From positions 6,340,525 to 6,404,524 of the forward strand of contig NZ_CP012159.1 in assembly GCF_001189295.1 (NCBI RefSeq): a DNA stretch of 64,000 bases, read 5' to 3'. The translations under genes and the position numbers were made by a program. This DNA is from Chondromyces crocatus. Its GTDB lineage: Bacteria; Myxococcota_A; Polyangia; Polyangiales; Polyangiaceae. Positions 1 to 8,697 of this stretch are shown one piece after another. A model generated the notes under the pieces. The model ran no database searches and had not been told where the DNA came from. It saw nothing but the letters and a program-made list of their open reading frames with translations. The stretch's first letter is position 1; every line of letters starts with the position of its first letter.

Positions 1-35
1 GCGGAGCCCTCGGCGACCGGAGAGCCGGACGCTGA

Positions 36-401
36 GACTGCCAATCATGCGGGGGGGCCGAGATCGCCAATCACGACTGCCGCTGTACACAGACCGTCGA
101 GCCGATGATCGTCGGTCAGCCTTTCGTCGCGGCGACCAAGGGGCCTGCCCACGATGCGATGGTCGCCTCGCTGAGCGCAGCCTACGACAAGGACGTCGTC
201 TCCTTGGGCCAAGGCGCTTCGATTCCGCTGTGTAACGTCTTCCAGACGACGTTCCCCAAGGCGGAGATCATGCTGCTCGGCGTGGAGGAGCCCAAGGCGC
301 TGATCCACGCGCCGAACGAGAGCGTGGACCCCAGCGAGATCGAGAACATGTCTCTCTCCCTTGCGCTCTTCCTGCAGAAGTTCGCCGCCGCCCGGTCTTG
401 A
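36..401 (+). pseudogene. M20-family peptidase C-terminal remnant
   Basis: The open frame 36-401 encodes about 120 residues resembling the C-terminal part of M20 metallopeptidases (dipeptidase or desuccinylase type). It includes a lid-to-catalytic-domain stretch with GQGASIPL and a final HAPNESV segment, where HAPNE is the usual family motif supplying a late metal ligand. A TGA at 33-35 interrupts the same frame just upstream, and the first ATG (105) would start in the middle of the domain, so the gene is either truncated or frameshifted near the window edge. The rest of the enzyme should lie left of base 1. I see no strong ribosome-binding site before 105. The product is probably not active as written; an indel in the assembly could also explain it. 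Confidence 0.5.
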
Positions 402-619
402 GCCGACGGGGCACCACGTTGGGCCCGGCGGTGCCGTATCTCAGCGTCGTCGGGCAGAGAAGTCCGGCATCGACGCACCCTCGAAGCAGGAGCGCCGCTC
501 TTTGGCCTCTGGAAGGCCCTGAAGATGGCGGCCGGTTGGTGGCCGAGTCCCCCCTGCCCGGAGGGAATCGTTGTGTTGTCGTTATCCTCACGAGCGAGCT
601 ACGGCAACCATCTCGCGCC

Positions 620-713
620 ATGAGCAAGTCCTTCCTCCACCTCTTCCAGGAGATGGTGTCCGTGCTGCGCAGCCCCCCCAAGGTGGTGGTGTACGACGTG
701 ACGGTGCCTGGAC
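620..713 (+). other. out-of-frame N-terminus of the SMI1/KNR4-type gene
   Basis: An ATG at 620 opens a frame encoding MSKSFLHLFQEMVSVLRS and then PPKVVVYDVTVPG. From base 714 the adjacent frame continues smoothly as LTAAERALRRPMPDDLRAFY into the downstream gene. One extra C in GGACCTC (710-716) would explain the break. Together the two parts give a normal N-terminus for an SMI1/KNR4-fold protein, so this is either a natural frameshift mutation or a one-base sequencing error. Confidence 0.5.
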
Positions 714-746
714 CTCACCGCCGCGGAGAGGGCGCTGAGGCGGCCC

Positions 747-1331
747 ATGCCAGACGATCTGCGCGCCTTCTACCGAGCACACGACGGCGTGTTCCTGTCC
801 TGGGGACTCGAGGGGCGTGATGTCACGGAGCCGCTCGAACCCTTTGGTTTTCCCGAGTACGGAGCACCGCCAGGAGTGGTCAACCTCTTGCCCATGGCGA
901 AGGCCTTCTCGACGAACTGGGTTCATCGCGATCTGATCAACTGGCCTTCGGAGGCGCATCGGGAGATCTACGGCGTCGAGGCACAGGACGACGAAGAGGA
1001 CGACGACGGCCCGGAGCGCCTTCGCGCCGCACTGCTGGACCACTACTCCAGATACCAACACACCAGCTTGGTGTTCGGGCCACCAGACCAGCCGGCGTGG
1101 ACCCTGATCGCTCACGATCACGGCGCCGACATGCTGTCGTCATCGCTTTCGACGTTCACCACGTACCTGGAGGTAACGCTGGCGAGGTGGGGGACGAACC
1201 GCATGCCTGTCTACAGACCCGTCCGGACCCGCGGAACCGCAACGCCTGGTGTGCCGATGATTGATGGGCCGATGAAGCACCCATCGCTCGACGAGATCGT
1301 GGAGGATCTGGCGAAGAGCGCTGCAAGCTGA
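747..1331 (+). CDS. SMI1/KNR4-fold protein (N-terminus frameshifted)
   Basis: This 194-residue reading frame begins MPDDLRAFYRAHDGVFL. The LP..L..FY..HDG pattern is typical of the start of the SMI1/KNR4 fold used by many immunity proteins of polymorphic toxins and by regulatory proteins. A short acidic run (about residues 80-88) sits in the middle, and the C-terminus ends in a helical segment. The chosen start is simply the first ATG in frame; the true N-terminus probably begins at 620 in another frame (see the neighbouring entry), so the protein made today may lack about 40 residues. No toxin gene is visible beside it, so a role in toxin immunity is only a family-level guess. Confidence 0.6.
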   Translation: MPDDLRAFYRAHDGVFLSWGLEGRDVTEPLEPFGFPEYGAPPGVVNLLPMAKAFSTNWVHRDLINWPSEAHREIYGVEAQDDEEDDDGPERLRAALLDHYSRYQHTSLVFGPPDQPAWTLIAHDHGADMLSSSLSTFTTYLEVTLARWGTNRMPVYRPVRTRGTATPGVPMIDGPMKHPSLDEIVEDLAKSAAS

Positions 1332-1396
1332 GCAGAAGCGGAGAGCGGCTTCCGGTGGAGAGCATGAGGCACTGCCACCCTCATACCGCCAATCCC

Positions 1397-2656
1397 CTAC
1401 GCGCCGCTCGATTGCCAGCGGAGCACCTCCAGCGCGACGGCGACGTGGACGCGACTGTGCTCGAGCGGCCGCGGCAGGAGATCTTCTGCCCGGGCGAGCC
1501 GACGAAGCAAGGTGTTGCGGTGCGTGTGGAGGCGCGCCGCAGCGCGGGATGCGTTGCACCCTTCGTCGAGGAAGGTCCGCAGGGCATCCTTGATTTCCGG
1601 ACTGGCCGACTCGAGTGTCCCCAGGGTGTGCTTGATGAACTGGTCTGCGCCCTCTGGGTTGTGGGTGACCAGGGAGACGAGACGGACCTCATCGAAACGG
1701 ACGATGCGTTGCTCGGAGCCGAGACGTGCGACCATGCGCTGCGTGGTGAGAGCGTCCAGGTGGCCACGTCGGAAGCCCTGAAGGCCCTGCCCTCTCGATC
1801 CGATGGCGATCCGGATGCCCTCGAGCTGTCGGAGCACCAGGCTCAGGCGCTCGACGTCTGGCTCGGCCCCTCCCGGCACCCATACCCACAGCGTCGCTGC
1901 ACTGGCGATGATGATGAGAGGGCGTGGGGCCCCAGAGGCACGGCTGAGGGCGTCGGCCACACTCTCCAGCGCGCTGAGGTCTGGCTCGATGTGATCGCTC
2001 CAGACGACGGCAGCTCGGTGAGCCTGGTCGAGTTCGTAGCCGAGCCGCCGTGAAGCGTCCCCCGGGCCGAGCGGAGCGCCGTCCAGGAGGAGCGCGACGA
2101 CCTCGCGTCGCTCGGCGTGGGTGCCCCGGGTCAACTCGTCGCGTTCCGCTTTCATCTGCGCGGAGATGTCCGCGATCGTCGCGTCGATGAACGACGAGAT
2201 GGATCGTGCCGACACCTCGAGAAGCTCACGCAGCTCGTCCGGCCGGGAAGTCAGCTCGAAGGCAATCGACATCCACCGCAGCCAGGCCGCGTTCTGCCCT
2301 GTCCGGTAAGCGTTCAGCGCCGACTCGCTCACCCCGCGTCGCACGAGGTCGCGTGCAATGCCGAGGGGCTCGGCGCCAAGGTTGGGTGCCACGGGCGCCG
2401 CCGGATCACGAAGATTGGACGCCGCCCAGTGAAACAGGTTCGCGCGATTCGTCCTGCGGGTGGCCGCTGCGAGCACCGGGTCGTCAGCGATGGCCTTCAT
2501 GTTCTCGACCGAGAGCGTCGCCCTGTCGATCTCCTCGATCCACGCCGGCGGTGCATTCAGGACCATCTCGGCCCCGCGCCGCATCAACTCGCGCACACGC
2601 TTCGATGGACGCGGCCACGGCCACTCGCCTGGCTGCTCCTGTCGCTGGTGCATCAT
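1397..2656 (-). CDS. PucR-family transcriptional regulator
   Basis: The 419-residue protein ends with the PucR-type helix-turn-helix: a C-terminal stretch with FLDEGCNASRAAARLHTHRN followed by TLLRRLARAEDLL. The middle holds the GGDEF-like fold seen in this family. The N-terminal half (PSKRVRELMRRGAEMVLN onward) matches the conserved opening of this subfamily, which supports starting at or very near 2656. The gene is divergent from the flavin monooxygenase at 2781. The start codon lies inside the first of two identical 15-bp palindromes (2647-2661, 2678-2692), which suggests autoregulation together with control of the monooxygenase. The effector is unknown; by analogy it may be the monooxygenase substrate. 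Confidence 0.85.
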   Translation of the reverse strand: MMHQRQEQPGEWPWPRPSKRVRELMRRGAEMVLNAPPAWIEEIDRATLSVENMKAIADDPVLAAATRRTNRANLFHWAASNLRDPAAPVAPNLGAEPLGIARDLVRRGVSESALNAYRTGQNAAWLRWMSIAFELTSRPDELRELLEVSARSISSFIDATIADISAQMKAERDELTRGTHAERREVVALLLDGAPLGPGDASRRLGYELDQAHRAAVVWSDHIEPDLSALESVADALSRASGAPRPLIIIASAATLWVWVPGGAEPDVERLSLVLRQLEGIRIAIGSRGQGLQGFRRGHLDALTTQRMVARLGSEQRIVRFDEVRLVSLVTHNPEGADQFIKHTLGTLESASPEIKDALRTFLDEGCNASRAAARLHTHRNTLLRRLARAEDLLPRPLEHSRVHVAVALEVLRWQSSGA

Positions 2657-2661
2657 GCACC
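2647..2661. promoter_or_regulatory. operator-like palindrome 1
   Basis: GGTGCA-N3-TGCACC, a perfect 6-bp dyad with spacer TCA. It overlaps the start codon of the PucR-type regulator. An identical dyad is centred 31 bp away, about three helical turns, on the same face of the DNA. This is the arrangement expected for cooperative binding of a dimeric regulator. Confidence 0.6.
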
Positions 2662-2677
2662 AGGGTTAACGAATTTT

Positions 2678-2692
2678 GGTGCAGCATGCACC
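2678..2692. promoter_or_regulatory. operator-like palindrome 2
   Basis: Second copy of GGTGCA-N3-TGCACC, with spacer GCA. It lies 89 bp before the monooxygenase start at 2781, in the divergent intergenic region. It is probably bound by the neighbouring PucR-family regulator. Confidence 0.6.
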
Positions 2693-2780
2693 TTGCTCTC
2701 CACGCTCACTTTATCCATTGTTCGTCTCGTCGCCACGCACACGCGGACCGACCCACCCAGCCCACGAGCCCGGCCGAGCC

Positions 2781-4394
2781 ATGGAGACCCCCACCATGCC
2801 CACGACGCGAACCACCTCCCCCCGCGAGCACATCGACGTGTTGATCGTCGGCGCCGGCATCTCGGGTATCGGAGCAGCTTACTACCTCCAGCGGGAGCTC
2901 CCTTCGACGTCGTACGCCATTCTGGAGGCACGGGGCTCCATTGGCGGCACCTGGGATCTCTTTCGCTATCCCGGCATCCGCTCCGACTCGGACCTGTACA
3001 CCTTCGGCTATGCGTTCAAGCCCTGGAGGAGCGACAAAGCCATTGCCAGCGCGGACGCCATCCTCGCCTACCTCCGTGAGACCGCGACCGAGAATGGCAT
3101 CGAGCGCAAGATTCGATTCCACCACAAAGTGATCACCGCCGCCTGGTCCACCGAGGACGCGCAATGGGTCGTCGACCTCGAGCGCACCGACACCGGGGAG
3201 CGTCTGGTCATCACGTGCCGATGGCTGTTCTGCGCCGGTGGCTACTACCGCTACGACGAGGGATTCACGCCTCGGTTCGAAGGCACGGAGCGCTTCCAGG
3301 GGCAAATCGTCCATCCGCAGCACTGGCCTGGCGATCTCGACTACGCGGGCAAGCGTGTCGTCGTGATCGGGAGCGGCGCCACGGCCGTCACCCTCGTGCC
3401 AGCCATGGCCGACACGGCCGCGCACGTGACGATGCTCCAGCGCACGCCCACGTACATCCTGTCCATCCCCTCCGAAGACGCGATCGCCAACTTCTTGCGG
3501 AAAATCCTCCCCCAAGAGCAGGCCCACGAGCTCACACGGCGGAAGAACATCACCATGCAGCGTGCGGTCTGGCGCCTCTGTCAGCGCTACCCGCGCATGG
3601 CGCGACGCCTGATCCGGCACAGCAATGCCAAGCAGCTCCCGAAGTCGTATCCCGTCGATGAGCATTTCAACCCACCGTACGACCCCTGGGATCAGCGGCT
3701 GTGCATGGTTCCCGATGGGGATCTCTTCAAGGCCATCCGCGAAGGCCGCGCGTCCGTGGTCACCGACCACATCACGACCTTCACCGAGCGGGGCGTCGCG
3801 CTGAAGTCGGGTCAGGAGCTCGAAGCCGACATCATCGTCACCGCCACGGGATTGAACCTCCAGGCGTTCGGGGGCATCACCCTGACCGTGGACGGTGCGC
3901 CCGTGCACCTTCCCGACAAGGTGGCCTTCAAGGGCATGATGCTCGATGGCGTCCCGAATTTCGCCTTTGCCGTCGGCTACACCAACGCTTCCTGGACGCT
4001 CAAAATCGGACTGCTGTGCGAGCATCTCTGCCGGTTGCTCGCGTACATGGATGCCCAGGGGCACACCATCTGTCGCCCCGAGCTGAGTGAGCCGACCATG
4101 GAGCGGCTGCCGCTGCTCGACTTTGCCGCTGGTTACGTGAAGCGGACCATCGACCTGTGGCCTCGCCAGGGCGACCGCGCCCCCTGGCGGATGTCCGTCG
4201 ACTATCAGGCCGATACCAAGCTGCTGCGAGAGGACTCGGTGGAAGATCGGGACCTGCGATTCTCTTCGCATGTCCGCCCTGCCCGCGCGGCGGGACCTGG
4301 AGACCGCAGTGAGCGCGGTGGTGGGCCGACCTCCCCTCCCGAGGATGACGCCACCAGGGTCTGCGAGAGCCCTTCCGCTGGCCCTGCGATGTGA
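2781..4394 (+). CDS. Baeyer-Villiger-type flavin monooxygenase
   Basis: 537 residues. An FAD-binding Rossmann motif lies near the N-terminus ([14 protein letters not shown]), followed by [20 protein letters not shown], typical of class B flavoprotein monooxygenases. The Baeyer-Villiger fingerprint FxGxxxHxxxWP is present ([12 protein letters not shown]), followed by an NADPH-binding Rossmann motif ([10 protein letters not shown]). The enzyme should use FAD, NADPH and O2 to insert oxygen beside a carbonyl or to oxidise a heteroatom; the substrate cannot be read from sequence. The frame is open upstream to 2676, but the ATG at 2781 gives a normal N-terminus before the FAD motif. The divergent PucR-type gene and the paired palindromes suggest substrate-inducible control. 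Confidence 0.88.
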   Translation: METPTMPTTRTTSPREHIDVLIVGAGISGIGAAYYLQRELPSTSYAILEARGSIGGTWDLFRYPGIRSDSDLYTFGYAFKPWRSDKAIASADAILAYLRETATENGIERKIRFHHKVITAAWSTEDAQWVVDLERTDTGERLVITCRWLFCAGGYYRYDEGFTPRFEGTERFQGQIVHPQHWPGDLDYAGKRVVVIGSGATAVTLVPAMADTAAHVTMLQRTPTYILSIPSEDAIANFLRKILPQEQAHELTRRKNITMQRAVWRLCQRYPRMARRLIRHSNAKQLPKSYPVDEHFNPPYDPWDQRLCMVPDGDLFKAIREGRASVVTDHITTFTERGVALKSGQELEADIIVTATGLNLQAFGGITLTVDGAPVHLPDKVAFKGMMLDGVPNFAFAVGYTNASWTLKIGLLCEHLCRLLAYMDAQGHTICRPELSEPTMERLPLLDFAAGYVKRTIDLWPRQGDRAPWRMSVDYQADTKLLREDSVEDRDLRFSSHVRPARAAGPGDRSERGGGPTSPPEDDATRVCESPSAGPAM

Positions 4395-4549
4395 CCGTCA
4401 CGCCCCTGGCACCCGCTCCGCCATCCCAGCGGGTGCCGTCCGCGACCTTCCACCCGCGGGCGCTATCGACACCGCAGCCACGGCGACCTCCGCCGCAGTA
4501 GTTGATATTGACATTCAAATCTGCCATGCCACCCTGACGGGTGACGGCG

Positions 4550-5581
4550 ATGACGCTCGTACGAACGGTCGAGGAGCTGGAGCAGGTCGTGGGCTCACGC
4601 CCTCTCGGCTCCCTGATGAAGTCCGTGGACCAGCTCGACGAGCATTGCCTGCGGATGCTCGCGCTCTCACCCTTCGCGGTCGCTGGCTTCGCCGACGAGG
4701 ACGGGCGCGCTCGCATGACGACGGTGGGAGGGACGCCAGGGTTCGCGCGGGTCGTCGGCGCCACCGTCCAGATCGACCTCCACGAGTCGGTGGCGCTCGC
4801 ATCCAGCGTCGGCTGTGGGCTCCTTTTTTTCATCCCTGGCCTCGGCGAGACCCTTCGTGTGAACGGCAAGGGGGTCGTCGAAGGCAACACCCTCGTCGTC
4901 ACGGTCGAGGAAGCGTTTGCCCACTGCGCCAAGGCCTTCCTGCGCTCCTCGTTCTGGGAACCGCCCGTGAAGGTGCAGCCAGTGTCGATGGTGCCCACGC
5001 CGACGGGCCTCCTTGCCGAGAGCGACGTGCTCACCTGGCTCTCCCGCGCCCCCTTCATCGTGCTCACCTCATGGGACGCAGCAGGCCACGCCGATGCGAG
5101 TCCCAAGGGCGATCCGCCCGGTTTCCTTCGGCTGGATCAAGGGCGTGTCGCCATTCCGGATCGGCCAGGGAACCGTCGGACCGACACCTTCCACAATGTG
5201 GTCGAACAGCGGCGCGTCGCCTTGCTGGCGTTCATCCCCGGCGAAGACAGCGTCCTCGAGGTTTCGGGAGACGCTTCCCTGACGACTGAACCCGCCTTGC
5301 TCTCATCCATGGCGGTGGCCGGCAAGACCCCGAAGATTGCTCTCCTGCTCGATCCCAGGGACACACGCCTGACCCCCTCCACCGCGCTCGCGAAGGCGAA
5401 GCTCTGGGATGCATCGCGTCATGTCCCCGAAGCCGAGCGACCGAACATGGCGCACGTATTCATCGACCACGTGAAGCAGAACCGTCAACGCGGCGTTGCG
5501 GCGACTGCGGTGCGGGCCATCGCGTCGAAGCGGATGATGAGCTGGGCGCTTTCGCACGACTACGAAAAGAACCGGTACTGA
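4550..5581 (+). CDS. pyridoxamine 5'-phosphate oxidase-fold protein (tandem split barrel)
   Basis: 343 residues with two split-barrel halves of the PNPOx/FMN-binding superfamily. The N-terminal half contains FAVAGFADEDGRARMTTVGG; the C-terminal half contains APFIVLTSWDAAGHADASPKGDPPG followed by NRRTDTFHNVVEQRRVALL. The latter resembles the MSMEG_1061-like family of flavin- or F420-binding proteins. Such proteins usually reduce or oxidise small molecules or sequester flavin; the reaction here is unknown. It lies 155 bp after the monooxygenase in the same direction and might share its substrate. An AT-rich patch (4501-4520) just upstream may hold its own promoter. A GTG at 4541 is an alternative start. 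Confidence 0.72.
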   Translation: MTLVRTVEELEQVVGSRPLGSLMKSVDQLDEHCLRMLALSPFAVAGFADEDGRARMTTVGGTPGFARVVGATVQIDLHESVALASSVGCGLLFFIPGLGETLRVNGKGVVEGNTLVVTVEEAFAHCAKAFLRSSFWEPPVKVQPVSMVPTPTGLLAESDVLTWLSRAPFIVLTSWDAAGHADASPKGDPPGFLRLDQGRVAIPDRPGNRRTDTFHNVVEQRRVALLAFIPGEDSVLEVSGDASLTTEPALLSSMAVAGKTPKIALLLDPRDTRLTPSTALAKAKLWDASRHVPEAERPNMAHVFIDHVKQNRQRGVAATAVRAIASKRMMSWALSHDYEKNRY

Positions 5582-5847
5582 CTGCGCGCAAGCGCCATTC
5601 GGACCTTCCAGAGAACACCCGCGCGACGCTGTACGAGCCCTGGATGGCTGCCCTCGTCCGATGCGCTCCTCGACGACCGGAGTCGCGACATGCTGACGGC
5701 ATGGTCGACCCGTGGTGCATGGCCTTCTCGATCGACGTCTCGTGAGCTATTTGCACGCACTGCGACCGTTTGTATGTTCGGCGCCCAACCCCGTGGCTGC
5801 AGGGCGGCCGTGGGAGGCATGTCGAACCGCATGGGGGACTAGCTGCA

Positions 5848-6246
5848 ATGGAGCTCGATGTGCATCGGTGGGCTGTCGTTGGTGATCTGATGATCAGTGT
5901 GACCCTTCCAGGGTCGAGCATCGACGCGCTCTGGCAATCCTTCGCGAACGACCTCCTCGCTCTCGACGTGACCCGGTACCTCGGCGTGGCGTTCAAGGGC
6001 GCCGAAGTGACCAGCGTGCGGCGTCGTATCCTCGCGGATGCACTGCTCCACAAGAACATCCGCTTGAGCGCGGTCACCGAGGACAAGGTGACGAACGGCT
6101 TCGCCACGGCGATGTCGTGGCTGGGCGTCGACGTCGGTGCGTTCACCTTGTCGGAGCTGGATCGAGCCATCGCGCATCTCGACGTGCCGGATGACCGCAT
6201 TCAGCGCGTGAAAGCCGAGCTCGAACGACTCAGCCGGGCGTACTGA
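5848..6246 (+). CDS. small conserved myxobacterial protein (STAS-like size)
   Basis: 132 residues. The sequence alternates strand-like and helix-like stretches, for example ALWQSFANDLLALDVTRYLG and GFATAMSWLGVDVGAF. It resembles a family of short myxobacterial cytoplasmic proteins in which a helical C-terminus follows an SpoIIAA/STAS-like core. I cannot name a function. No signal peptide or membrane segment is visible. The ATG at 5848 is chosen because the upstream extension to 5770 begins with TTG and encodes low-complexity basic residues. It stands alone, convergent with the ligase gene at 6268. Confidence 0.55.
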   Translation: MELDVHRWAVVGDLMISVTLPGSSIDALWQSFANDLLALDVTRYLGVAFKGAEVTSVRRRILADALLHKNIRLSAVTEDKVTNGFATAMSWLGVDVGAFTLSELDRAIAHLDVPDDRIQRVKAELERLSRAY

Positions 6247-6267
6247 ACGCGTCGAGCGCAGGGGAGT

Positions 6268-7884
6268 TCATTCGCTCTTCGCGCGCTCCCGGAGCACGAA
6301 CTTCTGCACCTTGCCCGTCGAGGTCCGGGGCAGCGGTCCCAGAACGACGTGCCTCGGGGCCTTGAAGTGTGCCATCCGCTCCCTGCAGAACGCCTGAAGC
6401 TCCTGCGGCGTCGCGTCGTGCCCGTCTTTGAGTTCCACGAAGGCACAGGGGGTCTCGCCCCACTTCTCGTCGGGCTTCGCCACGACCGCCGCGGCGAGGA
6501 CGGCGGGGTGACGGTGGAGGACGTCCTCCACCTCGAGCGAGGAGATGTTCTCACCGCCGGAGATGATCACGTCCTTCGAGCGATCCTTGATCTTCACATA
6601 GCCATCCGGCTCCACCACACCGAGATCGCCCGTGTGGAACCACCCCCCGCGGAGCGCTTCCGATGTGGCGACCTCGTTCTTGAGGTAGCCCTTCATGGTG
6701 ATGTTGCCTCGGAACATCAGCTCGCCCAGCGTCTCGCCATCGGCAGCGACGGGGATGAGGGTCTCGGGGTCGAGCACGGCCATGTCCTCCTGGAGGAGGT
6801 AAGCGCCCCCCTGGCGGCCATTCATTCGCGCGCGCTCTTCCAGCGGCAGCGCCGCCCACGCCGTCTGCTTCGTGCAGGCAGCCGCAGGCCCGTAGGTCTC
6901 GGTGAGGCCGTAGACGTGGGTCAACGCGAAGCCCATCCGCTCCATGCCCTCGATGACGGAGGGGGGCGGCGCTGCACCCGCGACCAGACAAGCGATCTTG
7001 CCGAGCCCCTGCTTCAGCGCTTCGGGAGCGTTGATGAGCATCGCGTGGACGATGGGGGCACCGCAGTAGTGGGTGACCTGGTGCTCACGCATGAGCGCGA
7101 AGATGAGCGCAGGGTCCACCTTGCGCAGGCAGATGTGGGTGCCTGCCATGGCCGTCACCGTCCACACGAAGCACCAGCCATTGCAGTGAAACATGGGCAG
7201 CGTCCACAGATAGACGGCATGGCGCGGCATCCCCCACTCCAGCGCATTCCCCACCGCATTCAGTGCGGCGCCGCGGTGGTGATAGACGACCCCCTTCGGG
7301 TTGCCGGTCGTGCCCGAGGTATAGTTGAGCGCGATGGCGTCCCACTCGTCGTCCGGCAGGCTCCAGACGAATGCTGGATCCCCCTCGGCGAGGAGCGCTT
7401 CGTACTCGAGCGCTCCGATCGGCGTGCCCTCGGGTCCGAGCACGTCGTCCACGTCGACCACGAGAGGCTTCCGGGCCAGGTGATCGAGCGCCTTTGCCGC
7501 GGTGGCAGCGAACTCGCGGTCGACGAAGAGCACCTTGGCCTCGGCGTGTTCCAGCATGAAGGCCAGCGCTTCGGCGTCGAGCCGGGTGTTGAGCGTGTTC
7601 AGCACCGCCCCGATCATGGCGGGACCGAAATGCAGCTCGACCATGGCCGGCACGTTGGGCAAGAGGGCGGCCACGGTGTCCCCGCGCTGGATGCCGCGCC
7701 TTCGGAGCGCCGAGGCGAGCTGGCGCGTGCGGGTGTCGACCTCGCCCCAGGTGAGTCTCCTTTCGCCATGGATGATGGCGATCCGGTGCGGGAACGTGCG
7801 GGCCGCCTTGGTGAGGTAGGAGAGCGGTGAAAGGGGCGCGTGGTTGGCCTGGGTCCTGGGGAACGCGTCGTAGGCGGTGGTCAT
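6268..7884 (-). CDS. medium/long-chain acyl-CoA synthetase (AMP-binding)
   Basis: 538 residues of the ANL superfamily. The ATP-binding P-loop motif YTSGTTGNPKGV, the aromatic and adenine-binding stretch VYGLTETYGP, the hinge region GWFHTGDLGVVEPDGYVKIKDRSKD and the C-terminal catalytic lysine motif TSTGKVQKF are all intact. The overall pattern (LPMFHCNGW, GAPIVHAML) is that of AlkK/DmdB-like fatty acyl-CoA ligases rather than NRPS adenylation domains, and no carrier domain is attached. It should activate a medium-chain or aryl-substituted carboxylate to its CoA thioester for degradation or lipid use. It is a single gene with no evident operon partner. Confidence 0.88.
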   Translation of the reverse strand: MTTAYDAFPRTQANHAPLSPLSYLTKAARTFPHRIAIIHGERRLTWGEVDTRTRQLASALRRRGIQRGDTVAALLPNVPAMVELHFGPAMIGAVLNTLNTRLDAEALAFMLEHAEAKVLFVDREFAATAAKALDHLARKPLVVDVDDVLGPEGTPIGALEYEALLAEGDPAFVWSLPDDEWDAIALNYTSGTTGNPKGVVYHHRGAALNAVGNALEWGMPRHAVYLWTLPMFHCNGWCFVWTVTAMAGTHICLRKVDPALIFALMREHQVTHYCGAPIVHAMLINAPEALKQGLGKIACLVAGAAPPPSVIEGMERMGFALTHVYGLTETYGPAAACTKQTAWAALPLEERARMNGRQGGAYLLQEDMAVLDPETLIPVAADGETLGELMFRGNITMKGYLKNEVATSEALRGGWFHTGDLGVVEPDGYVKIKDRSKDVIISGGENISSLEVEDVLHRHPAVLAAAVVAKPDEKWGETPCAFVELKDGHDATPQELQAFCRERMAHFKAPRHVVLGPLPRTSTGKVQKFVLRERAKSE

Positions 7885-7986
7885 GGGTGGATGGGACCTG
7901 GAGCGTGAGTGTCCAGGCCCGAGCCGAGCATAGCCGGCCCCGAGAGCGGTTACCTAGTGCGGGCCGAACTGGGACGGCGGCCTCCC

Positions 7987-8697
7987 TCAGGGCTCGACGG
8001 TGAACGTGCTCGGCTCCCCCGCGAACGGCCCTGCGCCTTCTCCAATCTCGTTGTTCTCGAACACGGCGTTCGTGATCACGGCCGTCAGCGGCTGCTCGGC
8101 GATGCGAAGCCTCTCCCACTCCTCTTCGCTCGGCGGAAATGCGAGCGCGGCGGTGAATACCCGCAGCACGGGCTCGCCCTTGGCCGACGACACCACCAGG
8201 TAGTACCCCCGCCCGTTCAGCGGCGCTCCGTGAGCGATCGCCGCCCGCTCCGGTCCAAACAGCACCCCCAGCGCACCCCAGCCCATCCGAGCAGCTTCCG
8301 TCGGGGCGCTCCCTTTTGCCCGTCCGTACGTCTCGTTCGAGCCGGCACGCCCCTCTGGACGACCTGGACCCCGCAGCGACCCGAGCGCATCCCGCACGTG
8401 CCACCGGAACACGAGCCCTGCCTCCACCGTGAGCGTCGCACCATCCGCCGGCACATCCAGCACGACGGCCTGTGCCGCCACGTCCTCGGGCTCCTTGGCG
8501 AGCAGCGCCTCCAGCGCCTCGTCGGTCGCGCCGCCCCGGTAAACGACGCCTTCCAGTGGGTCGACCTCCCCGGGAGGCACCTCCGGCGTGTGCGAATCCT
8601 CGGATGAATCGGAGGCACACGCGCCTGCGTACAGGGCGCCGGACACCGCCACGACCGAGAGCCCCACGCTCACCACCCGTCGCTTCCAGCGCTTCAT
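7987..8697 (-). CDS. uncharacterised lipoprotein of the MbnP/MbnH operon
   Basis: 236 residues. The N-terminus MKRWKRRVVSVGLSVVAVSG leads to a lipobox with Cys at about residue 27 (LYAGAC), so it should be a membrane-anchored lipoprotein. The body has an Ig-like or beta-rich look (TLTVEAGLVFRWHVRDALG; AVITNAVFENNEIGEG) and no recognisable catalytic motif. Its ATG overlaps the stop of the di-haem gene (ATGA at 8694-8697), a classic sign of translational coupling. It is probably a dedicated third component of the MbnP/MbnH system, perhaps a substrate, partner or assembly factor; this is inference from position only. Confidence 0.7.
   Translation of the reverse strand: MKRWKRRVVSVGLSVVAVSGALYAGACASDSSEDSHTPEVPPGEVDPLEGVVYRGGATDEALEALLAKEPEDVAAQAVVLDVPADGATLTVEAGLVFRWHVRDALGSLRGPGRPEGRAGSNETYGRAKGSAPTEAARMGWGALGVLFGPERAAIAHGAPLNGRGYYLVVSSAKGEPVLRVFTAALAFPPSEEEWERLRIAEQPLTAVITNAVFENNEIGEGAGPFAGEPSTFTVEP

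Noticed and set aside
2706-4271. Antisense 521-residue ORF on the minus strand
   Set aside because: It is a shadow of the flavin monooxygenase gene, with no domain and typical GC-bias openness.
4501-4524. Sigma-70 promoter with TTGACA box
   Set aside because: A TTGACA is present at 4508 but no acceptable -10 box follows at 16-18 bp.
6349-7830. Plus-strand 493-residue ORF
   Set aside because: It is a shadow of the acyl-CoA synthetase gene.
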